Of a stretch of DNA of 10,226 nt, positions 1-7,095 are shown one piece after another. The notes beneath the pieces were generated by a model. That model was not told the origin of the DNA. It worked only from the letters and a program-made list of their open reading frames with translations, and made no database searches. Numbering within the stretch: position 1 is the first letter of the stretch; each line of letters starts with the position of its first letter. Position numbers and translations under genes: made by a program. The stretch lies in assembly GCA_028289745.1 (NCBI GenBank), contig JANQOD010000176.1, positions 1 through 10,226 on the forward strand, given 5' to 3'. The DNA is from Allomuricauda sp. (GTDB lineage: Bacteria > Bacteroidota > Bacteroidia > Flavobacteriales > Flavobacteriaceae).

Positions 1-342
1 GATGCCAATACGGCAACCTACCCCATTCGTGTGACCGTCGTCGATCCAAGTGATGCCATCAAAAGTGGCATGGCGGCCAATGTCGCGTTTGATTTCAAAG
101 ACCAAGCGAGCGAAACCACTTTGGTAGTGCCCACGAATGCCGTTGGTGAAGATGGCAATGGGCGTTTTGTCTTTTTGATAGAAGAAGATGGTGATGGGGC
201 AAAGGTGAAGAAACAACCCGTGGTCATTGGCAATCTATCCACAGAGGGCTTTGAGATTTTATCAGGACTGTCTGCTGGACAAAAAGTGGCCACCGCCGGA
301 TTGCAGACCCTGTTGGATGGCCAAGAAGTAAAACTGCAATAG
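1..342 (+). CDS. RND efflux periplasmic adaptor (HlyD/MFP family), C-terminal part
   Basis: The 5' end lies outside the window; the frame is open from base 1 and ends at TAG 340-342, leaving 113 residues. The visible part fits the C-terminal beta-barrel and membrane-proximal domains of a membrane fusion protein. It has a YPIRVTV strand, the IKSGMAANV segment (typical of the adaptor family, where a G-M-x-A/V motif precedes the barrel), then VVPTNAV, a short loop rich in Asp/Glu, and GLSAGQKVATAGLQTLLDGQEVKL, which resembles the usual 'GL..G..VV..G...L.DG..V' ending. Such adaptors bridge an RND pump in the inner membrane to a TolC-type outer-membrane channel. The permease gene that follows after 18 nt is the expected partner. 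The outer-membrane component is not in the window and may lie upstream. The substrate cannot be inferred. The GTG at position 31 is internal and not a start. Confidence 0.88.
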   Translation, partial: DANTATYPIRVTVVDPSDAIKSGMAANVAFDFKDQASETTLVVPTNAVGEDGNGRFVFLIEEDGDGAKVKKQPVVIGNLSTEGFEILSGLSAGQKVATAGLQTLLDGQEVKLQ

Positions 343-360
343 GCATAAGCAAGAACCAAC

Positions 361-3300
361 ATGAATCTAGCCAAATTTTCCATTGAAAAGAACAGAATAA
401 CCTTCATGGTTCTCGCTACCATCATTCTTTTGGGGGTGTCGATGTACTTCAATTTATCGCGTGATAGTATGCCTCCATATGTGGTCAGGGTGGCTACGGT
501 GGTTTCGCAATTTCCGGGGGCCAGCCCAGAACGGGTAGAATTATTGGTCACCGACAAAATCGAAAAGGTGGCCCAAGAACTTCCCGAACTCGATGAGGTC
601 AATAGTACCTCACGCACTGGGCTGTCTGTCGTTAGCGTGACCTTAAAAGATGAGGTGAGCAAAGAAAACATGCAGGCCGTCTGGGATCGGTTGCGCCGTA
701 AATTGAATACCATTCAAGGCTTGCCCAGTGGGGTTTCACCCAACCTGAACGACGATGGTGTGGGCGATGTGTATGGTATTGTGGTGGGCCTCACCTCTGA
801 TGGGTATTCGTATACCGAGATGAAAGAATATGCCGATGATATCAAAGACGAACTCATAAAACTGCCCGATGCCGCAAAAGTAGAACTGGGCGGTGTTCAA
901 GAAGAAAGGGTCTTTGTTGAGTTTGACAATACCCGTTTGAAAGAATATGGCCTATCGGCCTCTAGGCTTCAGCAAAGTATTTCAGCCACCAACATATTGA
1001 ATTCAGGTGGGCAGGTGAACGTGGGTGATGAACGCATCATATTGGAACCTACCGGAAATTTTGATTCAGTCGATGATATTCGCGAGATTTTGATTGCCGT
1101 GGGCGATGGCTCGCAACTGGTAAAATTGGGCGATATCACCAGGGTCACAAAGGGATATATCGACCCACCTACCCAAATTGTGAGTGTCAACGGTCGTGAA
1201 GCCATTTCACTGCACGTGAACCTTAAGGAGAACAAGAATATCGTGGCCCTTGGCGAGGCGGTGAACGGCGTTGTGGCCAGTTGGCAAAAACGGCTTCCCG
1301 TCGGTTTAGAGCTTAGAAGGGTCTCTTCACTCGACACCTACATCGATGTTAAGGTAGGCGATTTCATCATCAATCTGCTGCAGTCGATCTCTATTGTTTT
1401 GGTGGTCATGTTGGTCTTTCTTGGCTTTCGAACCGGATTTGTTATTGCCAGCCTAATCCCCATTGTGACCATCATGACCCTTATGGTCATGGGCCTTATT
1501 GATGTCGGTCTTAACCAGGTCACCTTGGCGGCATTGATCATGGCACTTGGTATGTTGGTCGACAATGCGATAGTGGTCGCCGAGACCATTATGGTCAAAC
1601 TGGAACAGGGCGTTGAAAAGAAAAAGGCGGCCGTTGATGCCTTTTCCGAACTTTGGATGCCCTTGTTGATATCTACCTTGACCACATCGGCAGCTTTTCT
1701 TTCGTTCTATCTGTCACCAACGACCATGGGTGATATCGTCGGGCCCATTTTTGTGGTAATCACCATAGCCCTGACATCGTCTTGGCTTATAGCGCTTACC
1801 ATCATCACGATGTTCTGTTACCTTTTCTTGAAAGTAGAGCCCAAAGGCGAGAAAAAGCCAAGCTTGGTCGATAGAACCATTGACAAGCTGAAAGCGTACT
1901 ATAAAGATTTGATCTTGGTGGCGTTGGCCAATAAGTATAAGGTGATCATCGCGATTTTCATTGCCTTTTTCATTTCACTGTACGGCTTTACAAAGATTCC
2001 GTTCATCTTTTTTCCTGACAGTGATAGAAATATGATCACCATAGACATCAACCTTCCCGAAGGCAATAAGATTGAAAGTACCACCGAAGTGGTCAGACAA
2101 TTGGAAGAATATATGGCTGATTCATTGAAGACCAATGCAACCAGAACCTTGGGCATTGTAGATTGGTCTTCTTATGTCGGGGAAGGCCCAGAATCATACG
2201 ACTTGGGCTATTCGCCCGATGAGGCCAATTCAAACTACGCCCATATTCTGGTAAATACCTCATCGTTCAATGAAAACAATGCCATGATCGCCAAACTCGA
2301 CAAGTTTGCCTTTGGCAGATTTCCCAATGCCGATATCAAGGTAGGGGCGCTTGGGGCAGGGGGTTCAGGTACGCCGATCGAAATAAAGGTCTCGGGAAGC
2401 GATCCCGATGAACTGTCGAAAATAGCCGAGAGTATCAAGTTGCGGCTTTCAAGTATTGCGGGCACAAAAAATGTAAAAGACGATTGGGGTCCGAAAAGTA
2501 AAAAGTTCTTGATTGAGATCGATCAGAGCAGGGCACAAATGGCGGGCATCACCAATCAAGATATCGCCACTTCGCTACAAACGGTATTGGATGGGTTTCA
2601 AACGGGCGAGTACCGCGAAGAAGACAAGTCTATCCCCATTGTCATGCGCAGTGATGCCACACAACAGCAATCACTTGCCTCATTGGAAACATTGAACGTA
2701 TACTCACAAAATTCGGGCAAAACGGTGCCCTTGCTACAAGTGGCGGCTATCGTACCGGCATGGCAATACGCCAAAATAAAGAGACTCGACCTACGAAGAA
2801 CCATCAATATCAGCAGTGAGTTGAGGGAGGGGGCCAATGCCTCAGCCATTACGGCCGAAATCACCCCTTGGTTAGAGCAACAAATACAAAACTGGCCAGA
2901 ACGGTATACCTATAAATTTGGCGGTGATGCCGAAAGCACTGCTGAGAGTATGGGGTCGGTTATTGGATATTTGCCCATATCGGCTTTTATAATCGTTTTG
3001 CTATTGATCATACAGTTCAATTCATTTCGAAAAATGAGCATGGTGGTATTGACCATTCCCTTGGCGATAATAGGGGTGGTCATAGGGCTACTGGTATTTA
3101 GGGAAGCTTTTGGCTTCATGCCCTTTTTGGGGGTCATTTCATTGGCGGGGATCGTCATCAACAACGCCATTGTATTGATCGACCGAATGGAAATTGAACA
3201 AAATGATTTGGGGCGCTCTGAGCAAGATGCCGTGATTGCCGCTTGCCTACAACGGTTCAGGCCCATTTTGTTGGCCACCTTTACCACGGTATTGGGGTTG

Positions 3301-3474
3301 ATTCCCCTCTATGTGAGCGGCGGTGAAATGTGGGAGGGAATGGCCGTAAGCATTATGGTCGGATTGTTGTTTGGGACCATCATTACACTGTTGTTCATCC
3401 CAGCCCTGTACAGCAGCCTCTTCAAGGTGAGCTACAAGGGGTACACCTTTAATGAAAAACTGTTGGACGATTGA
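361..3474 (+). CDS. Efflux RND transporter permease (HAE/AcrB-like)
   Basis: This 1037-residue protein has the usual length of an AcrB-type inner-membrane proton-driven exporter. TM1 lies at about residues 13-30, followed by a large periplasmic porter domain to about 333. TM2-TM6 lie at about 335-490 and TM7 near 527-545. A second porter domain follows, and TM8-TM12 run from about 868 to 1025. The TM4 motif GMLVDNAIVVAE (D401-N402) and the TM10 motif GIVINNAIVLIDR (N934-N935) are characteristic of the superfamily. The porter start FPGASPERVE is typical as well. By eye, Asp407 and Arg971 of AcrB correspond to D401 and R965, whereas Asp408 and Lys940 correspond to N402 and N934. The gene follows the adaptor by 18 nt, so the two are surely co-transcribed. 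There is no clear Shine-Dalgarno sequence before ATG 361, which is normal in this phylum. The substrate (drug, dye, metabolite) cannot be told from the sequence. Heavy-metal (CusA-type) pumps are less likely because the motifs are of the drug-efflux type. Confidence 0.95.
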   Translation: MNLAKFSIEKNRITFMVLATIILLGVSMYFNLSRDSMPPYVVRVATVVSQFPGASPERVELLVTDKIEKVAQELPELDEVNSTSRTGLSVVSVTLKDEVSKENMQAVWDRLRRKLNTIQGLPSGVSPNLNDDGVGDVYGIVVGLTSDGYSYTEMKEYADDIKDELIKLPDAAKVELGGVQEERVFVEFDNTRLKEYGLSASRLQQSISATNILNSGGQVNVGDERIILEPTGNFDSVDDIREILIAVGDGSQLVKLGDITRVTKGYIDPPTQIVSVNGREAISLHVNLKENKNIVALGEAVNGVVASWQKRLPVGLELRRVSSLDTYIDVKVGDFIINLLQSISIVLVVMLVFLGFRTGFVIASLIPIVTIMTLMVMGLIDVGLNQVTLAALIMALGMLVDNAIVVAETIMVKLEQGVEKKKAAVDAFSELWMPLLISTLTTSAAFLSFYLSPTTMGDIVGPIFVVITIALTSSWLIALTIITMFCYLFLKVEPKGEKKPSLVDRTIDKLKAYYKDLILVALANKYKVIIAIFIAFFISLYGFTKIPFIFFPDSDRNMITIDINLPEGNKIESTTEVVRQLEEYMADSLKTNATRTLGIVDWSSYVGEGPESYDLGYSPDEANSNYAHILVNTSSFNENNAMIAKLDKFAFGRFPNADIKVGALGAGGSGTPIEIKVSGSDPDELSKIAESIKLRLSSIAGTKNVKDDWGPKSKKFLIEIDQSRAQMAGITNQDIATSLQTVLDGFQTGEYREEDKSIPIVMRSDATQQQSLASLETLNVYSQNSGKTVPLLQVAAIVPAWQYAKIKRLDLRRTINISSELREGANASAITAEITPWLEQQIQNWPERYTYKFGGDAESTAESMGSVIGYLPISAFIIVLLLIIQFNSFRKMSMVVLTIPLAIIGVVIGLLVFREAFGFMPFLGVISLAGIVINNAIVLIDRMEIEQNDLGRSEQDAVIAACLQRFRPILLATFTTVLGLIPLYVSGGEMWEGMAVSIMVGLLFGTIITLLFIPALYSSLFKVSYKGYTFNEKLLDD

Positions 3475-3482
3475 ACTTTAAA

Positions 3483-4586
3483 ATGAGCCGCGGCCTATTA
3501 CAGTATACCAGATTGCTTTGGCAATCGATGGTATTTTGGGGCTTTGCCATGTTCTGTTTTTCAGTCTTCAGGCATTACGGCCTTGAAGAACTGCCCGGAA
3601 TCAATTTTGAACCCGGTTTTGAAGATGGTAAGGTGTTTTTTCGACCGCTTTCCATTTTGGTTTTTGTCGGCATAGCGTTGGGCGTCGTGTACGCTTCCAT
3701 AGAGTTTTTGTTTGAAAGGTATGTGTCAAAGAAAATGACTTTGGGAGTCTCAATACTGTTAGAGATCGCCATCAGCTTCATAAGCACGATCATCGTTTTT
3801 ACCATTTCACTCGAGATCGCTTCCAATCTATTTGAGCATGTCATTGAGAACGAGCCGGGATGGTGGCGTGAAAGCCGATCTTTTTGGGCACTCATTCTGT
3901 ATATTTTGCTGTGTTCGTTTGTGTTTTCGTTCATACAAATAGCGACCGAACGGTTTGGGAAGGGGGTTTTTCTAAAGATGTTGGTCGGCCTTTACAGAAA
4001 CCCGAAGGAAGAAGAACGGATTTTCATGTTTTTAGATTTAAAAGATTCCACAAAAATTGCTGAAGAACTCGGGCATTTCACCTATAGTCAATTCATTCAG
4101 GACTGTTTTTTCGATCTTAACAAAGTGGTCGTTAAATATGATGCCGAAATCTATCAGTACGTAGGAGATGAGGTGGTTTTGAGCTGGCCTTATGAAAAAG
4201 GCGTCATCAACAACAATTGTATCGGACTGTATTTTGCGTTCAAGCACCAAAAGCAGTCCAGAAAAAAATACTATTTGAACAAGTATGGTATATTTCCCGT
4301 ATTCAAGGCGGGACTACATGGCGGAAAATTGATGGTCGCCGAAGTGGGTTTTGTGAAAAAGGAACTGGCCTACCACGGTGATGTGATCAACACATCGGCG
4401 CGTATCCAGGCAGAGTGCAACAGGTTTAATGTAACAATCCTGATCTCAGAACTGTTGCTGAAAGATTTGAAGACCCATGTTCATTCCAAACCTTTGGGGA
4501 GTGTTAAGCTGAAAGGTAAGAAGCAACAGGTAACCGTACATACCCTAATTACAGACGATGAAAAAGCTATACAAATTTCGCTTTGA
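3483..4586 (+). CDS. Membrane-anchored class III adenylate/guanylate cyclase domain protein
   Basis: I chose ATG 3483 (367 residues). An in-frame TTG at 3471 would add four residues and overlap the permease stop. Four hydrophobic segments at about residues 11-29, 56-77, 87-113 and 133-152 form a membrane anchor with short loops and no recognisable sensor domain. The cytoplasmic catalytic domain begins near residue 178. FLDLKDST carries the first metal Asp (D185) and YQYVGDEVV the second (D229). YHGDVINTSARIQ carries the transition-state Asn303 and Arg307. The two purine-selecting positions are unusual: Gln225 where adenylyl cyclases have Lys, and Ala296 where they have Asp or Thr. The expected reaction is NTP to cyclic NMP plus pyrophosphate, presumably as a homodimer, but the base preference is open. 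The 5' side is 8 nt from the RND permease. The 3' end overlaps the channel gene by 29 nt, suggesting co-transcription and perhaps translational coupling with the channel. Confidence 0.88.
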   Translation: MSRGLLQYTRLLWQSMVFWGFAMFCFSVFRHYGLEELPGINFEPGFEDGKVFFRPLSILVFVGIALGVVYASIEFLFERYVSKKMTLGVSILLEIAISFISTIIVFTISLEIASNLFEHVIENEPGWWRESRSFWALILYILLCSFVFSFIQIATERFGKGVFLKMLVGLYRNPKEEERIFMFLDLKDSTKIAEELGHFTYSQFIQDCFFDLNKVVVKYDAEIYQYVGDEVVLSWPYEKGVINNNCIGLYFAFKHQKQSRKKYYLNKYGIFPVFKAGLHGGKLMVAEVGFVKKELAYHGDVINTSARIQAECNRFNVTILISELLLKDLKTHVHSKPLGSVKLKGKKQQVTVHTLITDDEKAIQISL

Positions 4587-5226
4587 GATTTTTTTGTTCA
4601 CCCAACTGGCCATACTTTTTGGATCATTATTGGTGCCCGCTGATTTTTTTGAGTTTACCGTATTGCCATTACTCTATTTGATAAGCATACTTGCTGGAAT
4701 TTTAATGATATCGAAACGTAAAAAGCTGACCTGGTTTTTTATACTGTTGTTTATCGCCTCGGCCATCATTTTTGGTAGCGCGATGATTAATAGGCAAGAA
4801 TCACAAGAAAATATTTTGATGCGTTTATCGATTTATTTTATGTTCCATATCGTGGTGACCTGGAACATCATTCAACAAGTATGGCAGGCCAAATATGTGA
4901 GCAAGAATGTCATCATGGGTTTGATGAGCGGGTATATCTCACTGGGTTTTTTGGCATTTTTTCTGTTTATGTCCATCGAGTTGACACATCCGGGGGCATT
5001 TCAGGGCATATTGTTGGAGAACAAAGATATTGGCGTGTTCAGTGAGGCCATACTATATTACTCGTACATCACTTTGTTGACCATAGGTTACGGAGAGATC
5101 GTTCCGGTAATTCCGATTGCGCAAAAAGCGGCCATGTTGGTAGGGTTGATCGGCCAGTTCTACTTGGTGATCGTGACAGCGGTCGTGGTCGAAAAATATA
5201 TCAAGCATTCTGAAAGAAAGAAATGA
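4558..5226 (+). CDS. Potassium-channel-like protein (Ion_trans_2 type pore, TIGYG filter)
   Basis: The 222 residues contain six predicted membrane helices: about 8-26, 33-51, 58-75, 87-107, 118-141 and 185-210. A re-entrant pore loop lies at about 165-180. The loop reads YITLLTIGYGEI, so the selectivity filter T175-I-G-Y-G179 matches the K+-channel signature exactly, and the residue before the inner helix region is Pro-rich (VPVIP). The fold is a 6TM channel, with helices 5 and 6 plus the loop as the pore. TM4 lacks the regularly spaced arginines of a voltage sensor, with only R89 at its edge. The C-terminal tail is about 12 residues (ending KHSERKK), so there is no RCK or cyclic-nucleotide-binding domain. 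ATG 4558 lies inside the end of the cyclase gene (29-nt overlap, different frame), and no later Met would keep the first helix. K+ conduction is inferred from the filter; gating is unknown. Confidence 0.85.
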   Translation: MKKLYKFRFEIFLFTQLAILFGSLLVPADFFEFTVLPLLYLISILAGILMISKRKKLTWFFILLFIASAIIFGSAMINRQESQENILMRLSIYFMFHIVVTWNIIQQVWQAKYVSKNVIMGLMSGYISLGFLAFFLFMSIELTHPGAFQGILLENKDIGVFSEAILYYSYITLLTIGYGEIVPVIPIAQKAAMLVGLIGQFYLVIVTAVVVEKYIKHSERKK

Positions 5227-5251
5227 ACGAACCACTCTTCTGCAACACAAT

Positions 5252-5281
5252 TTTGTAGACAGCGGATTTATCGTATATTTG
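5252..5281 (+). promoter_or_regulatory. Bacteroidota-type promoter of the rimP-nusA-infB operon
   Basis: TTTG at 5252-5255 and TATATTTG at 5274-5281, separated by 18 nt, match the TTTG / TAnnTTTG (-33/-7) pattern used by the primary sigma factor of Bacteroidota. The spacing is within or just below the usual range. It lies in the only sizeable gap before rimP, 26 nt after the channel stop codon. Transcription would be expected to start about 5-9 nt after the -7 box, giving a leader of about 60 nt. The start point is inferred, not seen. Confidence 0.75.
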
Positions 5282-5310
5282 CACCACTGAACGGATAGTA
5301 AAGTATTCAT

Positions 5311-5338
5311 GAGGGGACTTCGAGTCCCCTCTTTTATT
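5311..5338 (+). terminator. Leader hairpin plus T-rich tract (terminator/attenuator-like)
   Basis: Bases 5311-5319 pair perfectly with 5323-5331 (9 bp, six of them G-C) around a 3-nt TCG loop. CTTTTATT follows directly. This has the form of an intrinsic terminator, though the T tract is interrupted by one A. It sits downstream of the predicted rimP promoter and 11 nt before the rimP start. It could therefore stop read-through from the efflux/cyclase/channel cluster, attenuate the rimP-nusA-infB operon, or shape the leader for translation control. Which of these is true cannot be read from the sequence. An 11-codon frame, ATG 5309 to TAA 5342-5344, runs through the whole stem. Confidence 0.6.
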
Positions 5339-5348
5339 ACTTAAATCT

Positions 5349-5810
5349 ATGCTGAAAGATAGGGTTGCCGAGCTTTTACAAGATGTTTTGAAGAAAAACG
5401 AATCACTTTTTTTGATCGATTTTTCCATTTCATCCGACAACAAGATAAAGGTGGTGATCGATGGTGATGAGGGGGTAAGTCTAGAAAACTGTATCGATGT
5501 GAGCAGGGCCATTGAACACAACCTTGATAGGGAAGAAGAAGATTTTTCTTTAGAGGTCACCTCGGCAGGTGCAACGGCACCATTGGTCTATGCCCGACAG
5601 TACAAAAAAAATGTCGGCCGAAAATTAAAGGTAAAGACAACAAATGCAGAATATGAGGGCGTATTGACCGCGGCCTCTGATGATAGCATAACGATCGAGT
5701 GGAAAGCTCGCGAGCCCAAGCCAGTGGGCAAGGGCAAACATACGGTACAAAAAAGGCAAGAAATAGCCTTGATTGATATTGAAGAAGCAAAAGTGGTTTT
5801 AAAATTTTAA
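5349..5810 (+). CDS. rimP: Ribosome maturation factor RimP
   Basis: The 153-residue protein has the usual RimP length and two-domain layout. The N-terminal alpha/beta domain (about 1-75) includes VVIDGDEGVSLENCIDVSRAIE near residues 35-56, a typical RimP segment. It also has FSLEVTSAG (66-74), the counterpart of the YxLEVSSPG motif, in the variant form common in Bacteroidota. The C-terminal part (about 76-153) is an Sm-like small barrel (VGRKLKVKT...YEGVLTAASDDSITIEW). RimP binds the free 30S subunit and helps its maturation in the cytoplasm. The position directly before nusA and infB is the classic conserved arrangement and makes the call safe. The ATG at 5349 follows the leader hairpin; no Shine-Dalgarno sequence is apparent. 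Confidence 0.96.
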   Translation: MLKDRVAELLQDVLKKNESLFLIDFSISSDNKIKVVIDGDEGVSLENCIDVSRAIEHNLDREEEDFSLEVTSAGATAPLVYARQYKKNVGRKLKVKTTNAEYEGVLTAASDDSITIEWKAREPKPVGKGKHTVQKRQEIALIDIEEAKVVLKF

Positions 5811-5820
5811 TTGGTTAAAA

Positions 5821-7053
5821 ATGGAAAATCTTGCGCTCATCGAATCTTTTTCCGAGTTCAAAGATGACAAGTTCATTGACAGGGTAACGTTAATGGCCAT
5901 TCTCGAGGAAGTGTTTCGCAATGCGTTGAAGAAAAAATTTGGATCTGACGAGAACTTTGACATTATCATCAACCCTGACAAGGGCGATCTCGAGATTTGG
6001 AGAAACCGAATAGTGGTCGAAGATGGCGAGGTTGAAGAGCCCAATGAACAGATTTCGCTGACAGCGGCCAGAAAAATCGAGCCTGACTTTGAAGTGGGCG
6101 AAGATGTGTCTGAAGAGGTGAAGCTGATGGATCTTGGCCGTAGGGCCATCTTGGCCTTGCGCCAAAACCTCATCGCCAAAATTCATGAGCATGACAATAC
6201 CACTATCTACAAACAGTTCAAAGACCTTGAAGGTGAGATTTATACGGCAGAGGTGCACCACATACGTCACAAAGCGATCATTTTGCTTGATGATGAGGGC
6301 AATGAGATCATCCTTCCCAAAGAAAGGCAGATACCCTCTGACTTCTTTAGAAAGGGCGATAATGTTCGCGGTATTGTCGAAAGTGTTGAATTAAAGGGCA
6401 ACAAGCCGGCCATTATCATGTCGCGTACCTCACCAAAGTTTTTAGAGCAGTTGTTCTTTCAAGAGATTCCAGAAGTGTTTGATGGGTTGATCACCGTCAA
6501 GAAAGTGGTGCGCATACCCGGTGAAAAAGCCAAGGTTGCCGTCGATTCATATGATGATAGAATCGATCCCGTGGGCGCCTGTGTGGGTATGAAGGGATCA
6601 CGGATCCATGGAATTGTACGCGAGCTCGGTAATGAGAACATCGATGTCATCAACTGGACGAACAATCCGCAGTTGATGGTCACACGAGCCTTGAGCCCGG
6701 CACGGGTAACATCGGTGAAGCTCAACGATGAAAAGATGACCGCCCAAGTGTATTTGAAGCCAGAAGAGGTTTCAAAGGCCATTGGCCGTGGGGGGCATAA
6801 CATTCGTTTGGCAGGGCAGTTGACCGGTTATGAAATCGATGTGTTCAGGGAAGGGGTCGAAGAAGATGTGGAATTGACGGAGTTCTCTGATGAAATCGAC
6901 GCATGGATTATCGAAGAGTTCAAAAAAATAGGATTGGATACCGCTCGAAGCGTACTTGAGCAAGAGGCAGATGATTTGATAAAGCGTACCGATTTGGAAG
7001 AGGAGACAGTGGCCGAGGTCATACGGATCCTTAAAGAAGAATTTGAAGATTAG
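5821..7053 (+). CDS. nusA: Transcription termination/antitermination factor NusA
   Basis: This 410-residue protein starts 10 nt after rimP. The order of domains is the NusA one. An N-terminal RNA-polymerase-binding domain (about 1-125) is followed by an S1 domain (about 134-200) and KH1 with the GMKG loop at 256-259 within DPVGACVGMKGSRIHGI. KH2 has the GRGG loop at 322-325 within AIGRGGHNIRLAG. After KH2 only about 65 acidic residues remain (helical, ending IRILKEEFED). The two acidic repeats that lengthen E. coli NusA to 495 residues are therefore absent or reduced to one degenerate helical unit, which is ordinary in this phylum. The protein modulates pausing, intrinsic termination and antitermination by binding RNA polymerase and nascent RNA. 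It is co-transcribed with rimP and infB and could act on the leader hairpin of its own operon, though that is inference. Confidence 0.97.
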   Translation: MENLALIESFSEFKDDKFIDRVTLMAILEEVFRNALKKKFGSDENFDIIINPDKGDLEIWRNRIVVEDGEVEEPNEQISLTAARKIEPDFEVGEDVSEEVKLMDLGRRAILALRQNLIAKIHEHDNTTIYKQFKDLEGEIYTAEVHHIRHKAIILLDDEGNEIILPKERQIPSDFFRKGDNVRGIVESVELKGNKPAIIMSRTSPKFLEQLFFQEIPEVFDGLITVKKVVRIPGEKAKVAVDSYDDRIDPVGACVGMKGSRIHGIVRELGNENIDVINWTNNPQLMVTRALSPARVTSVKLNDEKMTAQVYLKPEEVSKAIGRGGHNIRLAGQLTGYEIDVFREGVEEDVELTEFSDEIDAWIIEEFKKIGLDTARSVLEQEADDLIKRTDLEEETVAEVIRILKEEFED

Positions 7054-7095
7054 ACTTATATTAGCAGCGAATTTTTAAGGGATAGCGAACTTTTT

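Noticed and set aside
3471..3485. TTG 3471 as start of the cyclase
   Set aside because: It would overlap the permease stop in the style of translational coupling, but ATG 3483 is four codons later, has an AT-rich upstream stretch typical of this phylum and loses nothing of the first membrane helix. The TTG start is possible but less likely.
3483..5226. Reading the cyclase/channel pair as a Pycsar anti-phage system
   Set aside because: Pycsar effectors carry a cyclic-nucleotide-binding domain coupled to TM or TIR parts, and the cyclases are usually soluble. Here the channel has no such domain, the cyclase is membrane-anchored, and no defence genes are nearby.
5246..5256. Inverted repeat ACAA-TT-TTGT as terminator or operator after the channel gene
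   Set aside because: The arms are only 4 bp and AT-rich, and the second arm is part of the -33 box of the rimP promoter; chance is the simplest explanation.
7042..7064. Possible separate promoter before infB (TTTG 7042-7045, TATATTAG 7057-7064)
   Set aside because: The -7 box has one mismatch in the key TTTG and the spacing is only 11 nt, far too short.
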